Assembly (NCBI GenBank): GCA_016707005.1
Contig: JADJIQ010000005.1
Location: 868,001-932,000, forward strand
DNA length: 64,000 nucleotides
Source of the DNA: Ignavibacteria bacterium
Lineage (GTDB): Bacteria > Bacteroidota > Ignavibacteria > Kapaibacteriales > Kapaibacteriaceae
Direction of reading: 5' to 3'
This document shows positions 34,519 to 42,290 of the stretch, piece by piece. Positions within the stretch are counted from its first letter, which is position 1; the number at the start of each line of letters is the position of its first letter. The position numbers were made by a program, and so were the translations under genes. The notes beneath the pieces are model-generated. The model worked only from the letters and a program-made list of their open reading frames with translations, searched no databases and had not been told where the DNA came from.

Positions 34519-36173
34519 TAGCCTATGCGGATCTCAAACGATCCAAAGAAGAAGTTCTCCGGCGCATTACCGCCATTGCGGTTCGTGTAGCCAATGCGGA
34601 GGTCTGTAAAGATGTTCGGCATCCACTCTGCAGAGAACCAGAGTCGAACGCGACGTTGATAGCTCACGTTGCCGCGCAGGAAGGTGTTGCCTGCAAGACC
34701 GTCTCCATCACCGCGAAGAATATCGCCCCCTACATTGCCGATGGCAACAAGGATCCCGGAGCCGGGATAGTTGGGGTCTTCTGCTGTTTGAATGTTGCCG
34801 GTGCTATCGAGGAAGTTCTCGCCGTGACGTGAGTAGTCGAGATCAAGACGAAGGAATGTGCGTGGCGTGAACCAGTGTCGAGCCTGAAACGCAACACGAT
34901 CGGAATTGGGCTGAAGATCATACCCCACCGGTGCGCTGAAGGTTGTGTACGATGCGTTGATGCTTCGGTGCGAGAACGTAAAGGGATCAACACGAGCATA
35001 TTCAAGAGACAGCAAGGAACGCGACGAAGAGCCGGGCTGTCCGAGTGCCTGAGAAACGCCAAGTTGGTAGGCAAACTTGTTTTGGTTTCCTCCGGCCGAC
35101 GAATCTCCCAACGTGGCATAGTTGAGATCGTCGATGATGAGCGAACCATAGACCATGGTCCCCTTGAACGGGCGAACGGCAAGGTCAACACCCATCATGG
35201 AATTATCGTTGGCGCTTCGTTCCTGCGTGCTGAGTCCGGCAGAGACAAAGAATGCGAGCGGATTGAGATAGACAAAATCAAGCCCCCTGCCCCAATACAC
35301 GATCATGTCACTCACGGCAACGCTCAACCAATCAACGGGATCAAAGGCAAGCCGGTGTGTTGCGATGTATTTGCCCATCACGGCAGCACCCGATGTATCT
35401 ACACCATTCGCGGCTGAGTGCGTCATGGTGAAGCGCACACTCTTGTACGGCACGTCGATGAGAAGTCCGTCCAGTAAGGGGGCTTCAATGGAGTGAACAA
35501 AGTTGTCGATAGGGCTGAAGCCGAACTGCATTGCTTCCCGACCGAATCGAATGCGCAGCCAATCACCTTGGTACTGTACGTAGCCGATGTAGCGATCGAA
35601 GAAGGCGCTGTCTTCCATCGTAAACTTCAACGTTCGGGAGAGTGTTGGGTCCGTCTTGGCAATAAGGGCCGGATCTCCGGCCAATCGAATGCCATTCGAG
35701 AGGTCGAGGAAGTATCCGAAGTTTCCGCCCAGTGAGCCCATAAAGCGTATGGCCGGACGCATCAGCAGGAACGGATCAGACGTTGTTCCGTCATCGTAGT
35801 AGCCTGGCCTCATCATCAGGGAGATATCGCCCTGCATGCGTGCGATGCTGTCTGCATAGGACAGCCCGCGGAACCGTCCATTCGTCGTCTCTGCGAACTC
35901 CAGATCCCTCGTCAACGGCGCATTAAGCAGCACAGAGCCGTAGTAGGCTCCGATGTAGCGTCCAAATGCATTGGCTGTGTCCTTGCCTTGCTCAGTGAGT
36001 GTAAAGGCGGACTGTGGCCACACTGCGGTGGACCCGAGTGGTGCGGCACCATCGATAGCTCGCAGGAGCTGCATATCCATGGAGACGCGTTCGGCGTTCA
36101 CATCGGCGTTCTGCGCAAACACTGTGCTCAGTGTGAGCGTTAGAAGGAAGATCGAAGCGAGAAAACGCATCAA
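34515..36173 (-). CDS. Wzi-like outer-membrane beta-barrel protein
   Basis: The 552-residue product has a signal peptide ending at VFAQN and an outer-membrane barrel of about 18 strands. The tracts YVQYQGDWLRIRFGREAMQFG, LNPLAFFVSAGL and DLAVRPFKGTMVYGSLIIDDLNY resemble capsule assembly Wzi proteins, which attach capsule at the cell surface in Enterobacteria. The match is one of pattern, so the function is an inference. The final Tyr (EIRIGY) is a Bam-type terminal aromatic. It overlaps by four bases with the SPOR protein gene upstream (translational coupling) and with the Omp28 gene downstream. Confidence 0.8.
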   Translation of the reverse strand: MMRFLASIFLLTLTLSTVFAQNADVNAERVSMDMQLLRAIDGAAPLGSTAVWPQSAFTLTEQGKDTANAFGRYIGAYYGSVLLNAPLTRDLEFAETTNGRFRGLSYADSIARMQGDISLMMRPGYYDDGTTSDPFLLMRPAIRFMGSLGGNFGYFLDLSNGIRLAGDPALIAKTDPTLSRTLKFTMEDSAFFDRYIGYVQYQGDWLRIRFGREAMQFGFSPIDNFVHSIEAPLLDGLLIDVPYKSVRFTMTHSAANGVDTSGAAVMGKYIATHRLAFDPVDWLSVAVSDMIVYWGRGLDFVYLNPLAFFVSAGLSTQERSANDNSMMGVDLAVRPFKGTMVYGSLIIDDLNYATLGDSSAGGNQNKFAYQLGVSQALGQPGSSSRSLLSLEYARVDPFTFSHRSINASYTTFSAPVGYDLQPNSDRVAFQARHWFTPRTFLRLDLDYSRHGENFLDSTGNIQTAEDPNYPGSGILVAIGNVGGDILRGDGDGLAGNTFLRGNVSYQRRVRLWFSAEWMPNIFTDLRIGYTNRNGGNAPENFFFGSFEIRIGY

Positions 36174-36901
36174 CGCTTTGTCACCGTTGGCTTACACTTA
36201 CACACCGCACGGACAGCGTCGAGATCCTTGAGGGCCTCCGGTTCCGTTTCGTACTCGCCCACGCTAACGATGTATCGCGTCTTGTTCTTCAACTGTTCAG
36301 AGGTGAGCCGTGCACGCATGCGCTTCTTCTTGAATTGCTCAACGAGACCGTCGGCTTCATCCTTGCTGAACGTGGTGCGTGTGACCAACGTATAAGCCTT
36401 TGCAGCTGTCTTTGCCGGAGTCTCGGCAACCGGCTCTGCCTTCTTTGGTGCAGGTGCAGCAACAGTTCGGTCTCCGGGAGGAGGAGCCCCAACTGTGGAA
36501 CGCATCACATCGTACACCACTGGGAGGAGTTCGCTCTGTGAGTACTGTTCTCGCATCGTAATGAAGGTCTTCTTGGCCTTATCTGCTTCTCCCTTTGTTG
36601 CTGCGAAGATCACCAACCGAGCTAGTGCATCATCTGCCCATTCGCTCTTCGGATAGGCATCAACAATGCGCTCCAAGAGTGGAGCGGCCTTCTTAGGATC
36701 TTCAACGAGGGATGCATGAAGAAAGAGTACGCCCGGATCGTCGGGATTATCGATCAACAGATCCGGCAGTGCCTTCTTTGCGTCAGACGTCCACCCCGAG
36801 GCCACCTGTTGAATGTATTGCTTCACACCAACCGTTTGCGCGCGTACGAACACAGGAAGGATGAAGAGAAGTGTAAGGAGCAATAATGTGCGTCGGTGCA
36901 T
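36170..36901 (-). CDS. SPOR-domain protein with helical repeats
   Basis: From ATG 36901 the product has 243 residues: a signal peptide (MHRRTLLLLTLLFILPVFVRAQ), a helical TPR-like part (FLHASLVEDPKKAAPLLERI, YPKSEWADDALARL), a linker rich in Pro, Ala and Lys, and a C-terminal SPOR domain (about 165-240: YTLVTRTTFSKDEADGLVEQF, RYIVSVGEYETEPEAL). SPOR domains bind denuded peptidoglycan at the division site. The upstream 24 residues of the longer frame are rejected because they precede the signal peptide and overlap the murG region. It is coupled to the Wzi-like gene. Confidence 0.88.
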   Translation of the reverse strand: MHRRTLLLLTLLFILPVFVRAQTVGVKQYIQQVASGWTSDAKKALPDLLIDNPDDPGVLFLHASLVEDPKKAAPLLERIVDAYPKSEWADDALARLVIFAATKGEADKAKKTFITMREQYSQSELLPVVYDVMRSTVGAPPPGDRTVAAPAPKKAEPVAETPAKTAAKAYTLVTRTTFSKDEADGLVEQFKKKRMRARLTSEQLKNKTRYIVSVGEYETEPEALKDLDAVRAVCKCKPTVTKR

Positions 36902-36990
36902 GGTGCTTTGGTCAAGAGAATGGGGGAGGACGGCTGAAATTACGGAAGAGGGCCTATTTTGGTGGTGCTTCATCTACTGAGTATCTAAAC

Positions 36991-38118
36991 GTGATCGCAA
37001 CAGTTGCCCCTTCCAAGAACTTTCGTGTGGTTGTGGCCGCCGGGGGGACCGGTGGACACATCTTTCCTGCTGTTGCTGTTGTTGAGCAATTGGAGGCTCT
37101 CACGGGAGGTGACTGCGATGCTGTCTTCATGGGCAGCACGGACCGAATGGAGACCACGCTGGTTCCCAAACTCGGCTATAAGTATGTACCGATGCCGATC
37201 ACAGGCTTTAAGGGGCTTGCCTTTTCCACGCTCACGCTTCCGGTGAAGGTGCTTACGTCTATTCGCATCGCACGCGAAACCATACGCCAGCACAGACCGC
37301 ATTGCGTGATCTGTACGGGAGCCTACATCAGCTACCCGGTAGGTGTTGCAGCACTGCGAGAGCGTGTACCGCTTGTTGTATTGGAGAGCAATCTCAACCC
37401 GGGCAAGGCTAATGCCCGACTCGCTCCAAAGGCAACGGCCGTTGTTCTGGCCTTCGACGAAAGCAAGGGGTTCTATCCGGATTCGATGTCGCCCAAACTT
37501 CATGTCCTCGGTAATCCCGTTCGATCACAGATCCACGCGGCGAAGCCGGTTGACGAGGCACGCCGAGCATATGGACTTGATCCTCATCGACAAACAGTTC
37601 TGGTATTCGGCGGAAGCCTCGGAGCTCATACGATCAACACTGCCGTTGAACGTGCACTGCCCGAGATCGCAGAACGTCCGTGGCAGATTCTCTGGCAAAC
37701 GGGGAAGGGCTTTGCTCCGCAAACCCCACTGCCCCCTAACGTAGTGATGCTTCCGTTCCTCGACGATATGGGAAGTGCCTATGCGGCCGCAGACCTGGTT
37801 GTTTCGAGATCCGGGGCTACAACCATCGCTGAGCTGGGAATCGTTGGCAAGCCAGCCATCTTTGTTCCGCTTGCAACAGCATCGACCAATGAACAACAAC
37901 ACAATGCATTGGTCGTTGAGAAGAACAATGCAGCCATTGTGTTGTCTGATGCTGTTCTCAAAGACATTCTCCTTCCCACGATCGATTCCGTCATGAATGA
38001 TCCAGACAGACGTGCAGTAATGTCCAATGCAATGCTTTCGCTAGGCAGACCATTCGCTGCCAGAGATGCGGCCCAACTTGTTCTCCGCATAGGCGGGTGG
38101 AAAGGGGGCTTTGCATGA
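36991..38118 (+). CDS. murG: UDP-GlcNAc:undecaprenyl-pyrophosphoryl-MurNAc-pentapeptide GlcNAc transferase
   Basis: This inner-membrane-associated enzyme makes lipid II from lipid I. From GTG 36991 the product has 375 residues. The N-terminal G-loop AAGGTGGHIFPAVAV is at about residue 17, then GYKYVPMPITGFKG, and GAYISYPV near 110. The C-terminal domain has VFGGSLGAHTIN and the second signature RSGATTIAEL, followed by a donor-binding PLATASTNEQQHNA. The GTG start gives a normal N-terminus; an earlier ATG would run into the divergent SPOR gene. It overlaps the following membrane-protein gene by four bases. No other mur genes are near, which is unusual. Confidence 0.96.
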   Translation: MIATVAPSKNFRVVVAAGGTGGHIFPAVAVVEQLEALTGGDCDAVFMGSTDRMETTLVPKLGYKYVPMPITGFKGLAFSTLTLPVKVLTSIRIARETIRQHRPHCVICTGAYISYPVGVAALRERVPLVVLESNLNPGKANARLAPKATAVVLAFDESKGFYPDSMSPKLHVLGNPVRSQIHAAKPVDEARRAYGLDPHRQTVLVFGGSLGAHTINTAVERALPEIAERPWQILWQTGKGFAPQTPLPPNVVMLPFLDDMGSAYAAADLVVSRSGATTIAELGIVGKPAIFVPLATASTNEQQHNALVVEKNNAAIVLSDAVLKDILLPTIDSVMNDPDRRAVMSNAMLSLGRPFAARDAAQLVLRIGGWKGGFA

Positions 38119-38612
38119 CCGATACACTGCAGAAGGTTCACCTTCCGGCTGAATTTCATGTGAAGCTCGACTTCTATTGGCAGTCCATTGCTGTCTACGC
38201 CGTTACCCTGATCGTCTACGTGATGATCAAGGCGATCTGGGATAGCACTATCCAACAGGGTTTGGTAAACGTTGTCCTGACCGATCCTGTTGTAGTCCTC
38301 CTTGGATCGTTCGTTTTGATCACAACATTCTCACTCATCGTGAACAGTGTGAGCAGACGGTCCATCATCATCAGCGAAGACGCCGTAACGTATCTCAGCA
38401 GGTTCCACGAACGCACCTTCCAACTAGATGAGATCGAAAAGATCGTTGTTGGCAGCGAGCGTCGTACCAACGTGCGCGGTGTGCTTGCGTTGGTGCGGAT
38501 CTACATACGCGGAAGACGCCGGCCTTTGCGTGTTCGTCCTGGACTCTTTGAGAACGAGCATGGTCTTGTTAGCGCCTTGCTTACTCTACGTCACCAAGCA
38601 CAACATCCGTGA
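38115..38612 (+). CDS. Two-helix membrane protein with PH-like domain, coupled to murG
   Basis: The 165-residue product starts at ATG 38115, inside the murG stop (ATGA), so translation is coupled. Two membrane helices (SIAVYAVTLIVYVMIKAIW and VLLGSFVLITTFSLIVNSV) are followed by a small beta-rich domain with ISEDAVTYLSRFHERTFQLDEIEKIVVG, which resembles bacterial PH-like domains. I do not recognise a family with a known function. Its coupling with murG suggests a role near peptidoglycan synthesis. Its own stop overlaps the start of the following gene (GTGA). Confidence 0.8.
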   Translation: MTDTLQKVHLPAEFHVKLDFYWQSIAVYAVTLIVYVMIKAIWDSTIQQGLVNVVLTDPVVVLLGSFVLITTFSLIVNSVSRRSIIISEDAVTYLSRFHERTFQLDEIEKIVVGSERRTNVRGVLALVRIYIRGRRRPLRVRPGLFENEHGLVSALLTLRHQAQHP

Positions 38613-39202
38613 CAACGCGAACCGTTCTGTTGAGCGCAATGTTGTGCGTCATGAGCATGTTCGCACGTGCTCAACAGGTGCCGAATACCATAGACGTGAT
38701 CGATCAAGCGATCTCCAATGTAGCCGATTCCGTGTGTGCTAACGTACGATCCGACAACCTGAAGTTCTTTGTGTCGGAACATCCTGATCGGGATTGGGCT
38801 GCGAGTATCATTGGCAGGCGGATGCAAAAAGCCGGACGCGTAGCGCACCTTGTTCGAATTGAAGATGAATCGGACGTCGTGTTTTCCATTGAAGACATCT
38901 CAACGCGGTATACACTTCGAGAAGACTCGGATAGCATTCTTCGTACCATCGTGGTGAAGATCAGCGCACGCAACCGTAGCGCATCGCCATCAGGTCTGAT
39001 GTTGCCCGTGCCGAGCTTGCGGAGTGATCACGTGATCTCTCGTGATGTTGCCGAAGCAACACAATCGCAGCAACACTCCGGGAGTCACGGTACTGTTCCG
39101 CCCCCTCCATCATCGTTTTGGGATGACCTTGCCCAGCCCGTGATCTTCATCGCCGCGGCAGCCACAACGGTCCTTCTGCTCTTCACCGTACGATCACAGT
39201 AA
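38609..39202 (+). CDS. Secreted protein with C-terminal membrane anchor, unknown function
   Basis: The 197-residue product starts at GTG 38609 and has a signal peptide (MTTRTVLLSAMLCVMSMFARAQ). A small mixed alpha/beta domain follows (VADSVCANVRSDNLKFFVSEHPDRDWAASIIGRR), then a low-complexity linker (QQHSGSHGTVPPPPS) and a C-terminal membrane helix (VIFIAAAATTVLLLFTV). The coding sequence for the linker has a piece (ACTCCGGGAGTCAC, 39075-39088) identical to part of the 28-bp array unit. It overlaps the previous gene by four bases. It is not a family I recognise. Confidence 0.75.
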   Translation: MTTRTVLLSAMLCVMSMFARAQQVPNTIDVIDQAISNVADSVCANVRSDNLKFFVSEHPDRDWAASIIGRRMQKAGRVAHLVRIEDESDVVFSIEDISTRYTLREDSDSILRTIVVKISARNRSASPSGLMLPVPSLRSDHVISRDVAEATQSQQHSGSHGTVPPPPSSFWDDLAQPVIFIAAAATTVLLLFTVRSQ

Positions 39203-39216
39203 GCGACATCCTTCCC

Positions 39217-39714
39217 ATGAAGACTCTCTATGTAGTGCGTCACGCAAAGTCGGCATGGGATGATCTGCGCCTCACTGACAAAGAGCGAACTCTGAATGAA
39301 CGTGGCCGGCATGATGCACCGATGATGGCGAAGTACGTTGCTAAGCATCACCCACATCCGCACGTTCTGATCTCCAGTACTGCCACGCGGGCATGGTCAA
39401 CGGCTGAGGAGTTCATTGACGCGTTCGATCTGTCGAAGAACCACGTGATACGTACTGATGCGATCTACGAAGCACCTCTTACATCGCTTCTTGGTGTTGT
39501 TACTACGATCGATGACGAGTTTGATAAAGCAATGCTCGTTGGACACAATCCAGGCGTTACAGAACTCATCCGATATCTATCCGGCGACAGCTTCACACAC
39601 ATGCCCACCTGCGGCGTTGTGCTGCTGACATTTTCGCACGCAACATCGTGGCAGGAAATAGGAAAGGGTACAGGATCGATCAAAGCGTTCCTGTACCCTA
39701 AGATGCTTGTGTAA
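39217..39714 (+). CDS. sixA: Phosphohistidine phosphatase SixA family
   Basis: A 165-residue histidine phosphatase. The catalytic RHAKS motif is at residues 8-12 (His9 nucleophile), with the second conserved Arg in NERGRHDAP, and the second His in AMLVGHNPGVTELI near 108. It is a small single-domain protein like E. coli SixA, which removes phosphate from histidine-containing phosphotransfer proteins. It is the last gene of the run that begins with murG (14 nt gap), but any functional link is unknown. An inverted GTTAC/GTAAC array lies just after its stop codon. Confidence 0.92.
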   Translation: MKTLYVVRHAKSAWDDLRLTDKERTLNERGRHDAPMMAKYVAKHHPHPHVLISSTATRAWSTAEEFIDAFDLSKNHVIRTDAIYEAPLTSLLGVVTTIDDEFDKAMLVGHNPGVTELIRYLSGDSFTHMPTCGVVLLTFSHATSWQEIGKGTGSIKAFLYPKMLV

Positions 39715-39718
39715 GTCT

Positions 39719-39811
39719 AGTTACCAGTTACTAGTTACTAGTTACTAAGTACGAGGTGCCATTGCTAACTAGTAACCAGTAACTAGTAACTAGTAACCAG
39801 TAACCAGTAAC
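39719..39811 (+). repeat. GTTAC/GTAAC heptad arrays forming a long inverted pair between convergent genes
   Basis: Four GTTAC heptads on the left (GTTACCA, GTTACTA, GTTACTA, GTTACTA) and six GTAAC heptads on the right are complementary over about 28 bp. The centre is AAGTACGAGGTGCCATTGCTAAC. The element separates sixA (plus) from mdh (minus). Confidence 0.92.
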
Positions 39812-39822
39812 TTGGCTACGCA

Positions 39823-40803
39823 TTACCAAAGATGCTTTACACCTTCGCGCTCTTCAACGAGCTCAGCTACAGTTGCATTGAGGCGCTCGCGTGAGAAGTC
39901 GGTGATCTCCAGACCTTGAACGATCTGGTATTCGCCGTTCGCACACGTCACTGGATATCCAAACGTAACATCGTCGTTGATGCCATACGAGCCATCGGCC
40001 GGGATACCCATTGTTGTCCAGTTACCTGCAGGTGTACCAAGTGCCCAATCGCGCATGTGCTCGATAGCTGCATTTGCAGCCGATGCAGCAGATGAAAATC
40101 CGCGAGCTTCAATGATGGCTGCGCCACGCTTGGCAACTGTAGGAATGAACGTGTCTACCAACCACGCGTTGTCGTTGATCGTTGGCCACACAAGCGTTCC
40201 GTTGGCTTCAAGAACCGAGATGTCTGGGTATTGCGTCACAGAGTGATTGCCCCACACGATCATCTTCTTCAGATCCGACGTGTGAAGTCCGGTCTTCGCT
40301 GCGATCTGCGCAAGGGCGCGATTATGATCGAGGCGCATCAGAGCCGTGATATTCTTTGGGTTGAGATCCGGCGCGCTCATGCGAGTGATGAGTGCGTTGG
40401 TGTTGGCAGGATTGCCCACGATGACAACCTTCACGTTGCGATCGGCAACGGCGTTGAGGGCCTTGCCTTGGACAGTGAAGATCTGAGCATTCGCTTCAAG
40501 AAGATCCTTGCGTTCCATTCCTTTTGAGCGCGGACGAGCGCCAACAAGGAGAGCGTAATTGGCATCCTTGAAGGCGACCATTGGATCGTCTGACTGCACA
40601 ATGCCGTGCAGGAGGGGGAATGCGCAATCTTCAAGTTCCATCGCAACACCACGCAGTGCCTGAAGGGCCGGCGTGAGCTCAAGAAGTTGAAGGATGACCG
40701 GTTGGTCCTTTCCAAGCATTTCGCCGCTGGCGATGCGGAAAAGAAGGCTGTAGCCGATCTGGCCTGCTGCGCCGGTGACGGCAACGCGAACTGGTGTTTT
40801 CAT
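39823..40803 (-). CDS. mdh: Malate dehydrogenase
   Basis: A 326-residue NAD-dependent malate dehydrogenase of the cytosolic type, which converts malate and oxaloacetate in the citric acid cycle. VAVTGAAGQIGYSLLFRIASG at residues 6-26 is the NAD-binding motif. VGARPRSKGMERKDLL carries substrate-binding Arg residues, and IVGNPANTNALI and MRLDHNRALAQIA follow. The catalytic His lies in IVWGNHSVTQYPD near 188. ATG 40803 gives the family N-terminus; the longer frame is not supported. The left end is bounded by the inverted heptad array, which may end its transcript. The rplU-rpmA terminator lies upstream. Confidence 0.97.
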   Translation of the reverse strand: MKTPVRVAVTGAAGQIGYSLLFRIASGEMLGKDQPVILQLLELTPALQALRGVAMELEDCAFPLLHGIVQSDDPMVAFKDANYALLVGARPRSKGMERKDLLEANAQIFTVQGKALNAVADRNVKVVIVGNPANTNALITRMSAPDLNPKNITALMRLDHNRALAQIAAKTGLHTSDLKKMIVWGNHSVTQYPDISVLEANGTLVWPTINDNAWLVDTFIPTVAKRGAAIIEARGFSSAASAANAAIEHMRDWALGTPAGNWTTMGIPADGSYGINDDVTFGYPVTCANGEYQIVQGLEITDFSRERLNATVAELVEEREGVKHLW

Positions 40804-40827
40804 GGTTGTGCTACTGAAAGATGGCAA

Positions 40828-40853
40828 TAAAAAACGCCCCACAAGGAGGCGTT
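40828..40853 (-). terminator. Rho-independent terminator of rplU-rpmA
   Basis: On the minus strand AACGCCTC / GGGGCGTT (one G-U pair) closes the loop CTTGT and is followed by TTTTTATT. Confidence 0.85.
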
Positions 40854-40876
40854 ACATATTCGTCAGCAGTTCATCA

Positions 40877-41137
40877 TTAGTTGGCTTCTGGGTAAACAGA
40901 AACCTTGAGGCGAACCTTGTCCTTGCGCTCGAACTTCACAACGCCATCCACGAGGGAGAAGATCGTGTAATCCTTGCCGAGGCCAACATTCTTGCCCGGA
41001 TGAACATTTGTGCCGTTCTGGCGGATGATGATGTTGCCGGCCAACACTGTCTGACCGCCGAACTTCTTCACGCCGAGGCGTTGCGCATTTGAATCACGGC
41101 CGTTCTTGGTAGAACCGCCACCTTTTTTGTGTGCCAT
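40877..41137 (-). CDS. rpmA: 50S ribosomal protein L27
   Basis: An 86-residue ribosomal protein with the standard start MAHKKGGGSTKNGRDS. There is no cleaved N-terminal extension of the Firmicutes kind, so no protease is needed. The conserved VLAGNIIIRQNGTNVHPGKNVGLGKDYT is present. L27 touches the peptidyl transferase centre with its N-terminus. It is the second gene after rplU, 12 nt downstream, the usual order, and is followed by a terminator. Nothing unusual. Confidence 0.98.
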   Translation of the reverse strand: MAHKKGGGSTKNGRDSNAQRLGVKKFGGQTVLAGNIIIRQNGTNVHPGKNVGLGKDYTIFSLVDGVVKFERKDKVRLKVSVYPEAN

Positions 41138-41149
41138 GACGGAGCCTAA

Positions 41150-41458
41150 TTAGATTTTGATGTCTGTGATGGTAATGCTCGTGAACAACTGACGGTGTCC
41201 ATTGAGCTTTTGGTATCCCTTGCGGCGCTTCTTGTGGAACACGAGGACCTTTTCGCCCTTGCCATGTTCTACTACAGTTGCCTTGACAGAACCCTTGATG
41301 AAGGGTGCGCCTACGGAAACATTGCCGTTATCGCTCGCGAGGAGGATGTTGGTAAATTCAACGGTGTCGCCAACGTTCTTGTCCATAAGCGGCACCTTTA
41401 CGGTTTGCTTAGGAGCCACGGCGTATTGTTGACCTGAGATCTCTACTACTGCGTACAT
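41150..41458 (-). CDS. rplU: 50S ribosomal protein L21
   Basis: A 102-residue ribosomal protein with start MYAVVEISGQQYAVAPKQTVKVP. FHKKRRKGYQKLNGHRQLFT is the conserved RNA-binding stretch. I use ATG 41458; the longer open frame upstream is not related to L21. It begins the rplU-rpmA operon. The 120-bp upstream region holds TATATTG-like elements that may be its promoter. Confidence 0.97.
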   Translation of the reverse strand: MYAVVEISGQQYAVAPKQTVKVPLMDKNVGDTVEFTNILLASDNGNVSVGAPFIKGSVKATVVEHGKGEKVLVFHKKRRKGYQKLNGHRQLFTSITITDIKI

Positions 41459-41580
41459 GTTGTTCTGTTGGCGTTGTACGAAAAAAGGACGCGCAATATA
41501 CAGGGCAGGGTGCAGATAAACAAACACCTTACAGAGATTTCCACAGTAACCTTTGCCTATTCGATTCGTAGAGAACCCCC

Positions 41581-41868
41581 ATGAAGTCGATTTTGAGCGC
41601 GATACCCCGTGAAGCATGGCTCTGGACCGCCGGTTTGGTTGGTCTGGCCGTGCTTGCGCCGAGCCTCGAGAACAGCGTAACCCTATGTGTTCCAACGCTG
41701 TTAGGGTTCGACGGCTGCTGGGGGTGCGGTCTTGGTAGGTCTATCGGCCAGCTCGCACATGGCGAGGTGACGGAATCTTTTGCTTCGCATCCTTTTGGCA
41801 TCCCGGCCGTATTGGTCATTTCGGCACGTATCGTTCACTTGGTTCGGCAAAGCCGGACCGTATCCTGA
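41581..41868 (+). CDS. DUF2752 small membrane protein
   Basis: The 95-residue product has two membrane helices and the DUF2752 core CVPTLLGFDGCWGCGLGRSI, with the typical cysteine pair CxxC and GLGRS. Its function is unknown. It is followed by a TM2-domain gene 8 nt downstream, a pairing I have seen in Bacteroidota. TAACCTTTG, a variant promoter element, lies about 35 bp before its ATG. Confidence 0.88.
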   Translation: MKSILSAIPREAWLWTAGLVGLAVLAPSLENSVTLCVPTLLGFDGCWGCGLGRSIGQLAHGEVTESFASHPFGIPAVLVISARIVHLVRQSRTVS

Positions 41869-41875
41869 GGTTTCT

Positions 41876-42235
41876 ATGGCAAATGTTCTACAATACATCC
41901 CCGACGCCGATGGCGAAGAGATCGCGTATCTGAACATGATCGTGTCTCCGATGACCGAAGCGCAGGCACAACAATTTGCCATGATGTATCGGTCCCGACG
42001 CAAGGAACCACAAATGATCTTGATCCTCGCGATCGTTGGATTCATCGGCATCGCCGGAATTCATCGGTTTGTGATCGGAAACATCGGTCTTGGCGTATTG
42101 TACGTCCTCACCGGCGGTCTGTGTTGGATCGGTACGATCATTGACATCGTTAACTATCGCAAGCTCGCATCCGACTACAATCAGGGTCAAGCCTACGAGG
42201 TAGCGAATATCATGAGATCGATGGGACAATTGTAA
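41876..42235 (+). CDS. TM2-domain membrane protein
   Basis: From ATG 41876 the product has 119 residues. A soluble N-terminus (MANVLQYIPDADGEEIAYLNM) is followed by a TM2 domain of two helices joined by a tight turn: LAIVGFIGIAGIHRFVIGNIGLGVLYVLTGGLCWIGTIIDIVNY. The GIHRF and G-W-I-G-T motifs are typical. TM2 proteins occur with many partners and have no fixed function. It lies 8 nt after DUF2752, and both are probably one transcript. A long hairpin 22 nt after its stop probably ends that transcript. Confidence 0.9.
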   Translation: MANVLQYIPDADGEEIAYLNMIVSPMTEAQAQQFAMMYRSRRKEPQMILILAIVGFIGIAGIHRFVIGNIGLGVLYVLTGGLCWIGTIIDIVNYRKLASDYNQGQAYEVANIMRSMGQL

Positions 42236-42257
42236 TTCGAAGTTCACAACGGACTAT

Positions 42258-42290
42258 GAAGGTCATGAAGTATGTTGCTTCATGACCTTC
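42258..42290 (+). terminator. Hairpin terminator overlapping the next start codon
   Basis: A perfect 13-bp stem GAAGGTCATGAAG / CTTCATGACCTTC closes the loop TATGTTG and is followed by TTTCGTTC. The ATG of the following gene (42282) lies in its 3' arm, so the start codon would be paired in any read-through transcript. Confidence 0.75.

Noticed and set aside
34872..35417. Plus-strand frame of 180 residues inside the Wzi-like gene
   Set aside because: It is a shadow of the minus-strand barrel protein, with no start context or domain.
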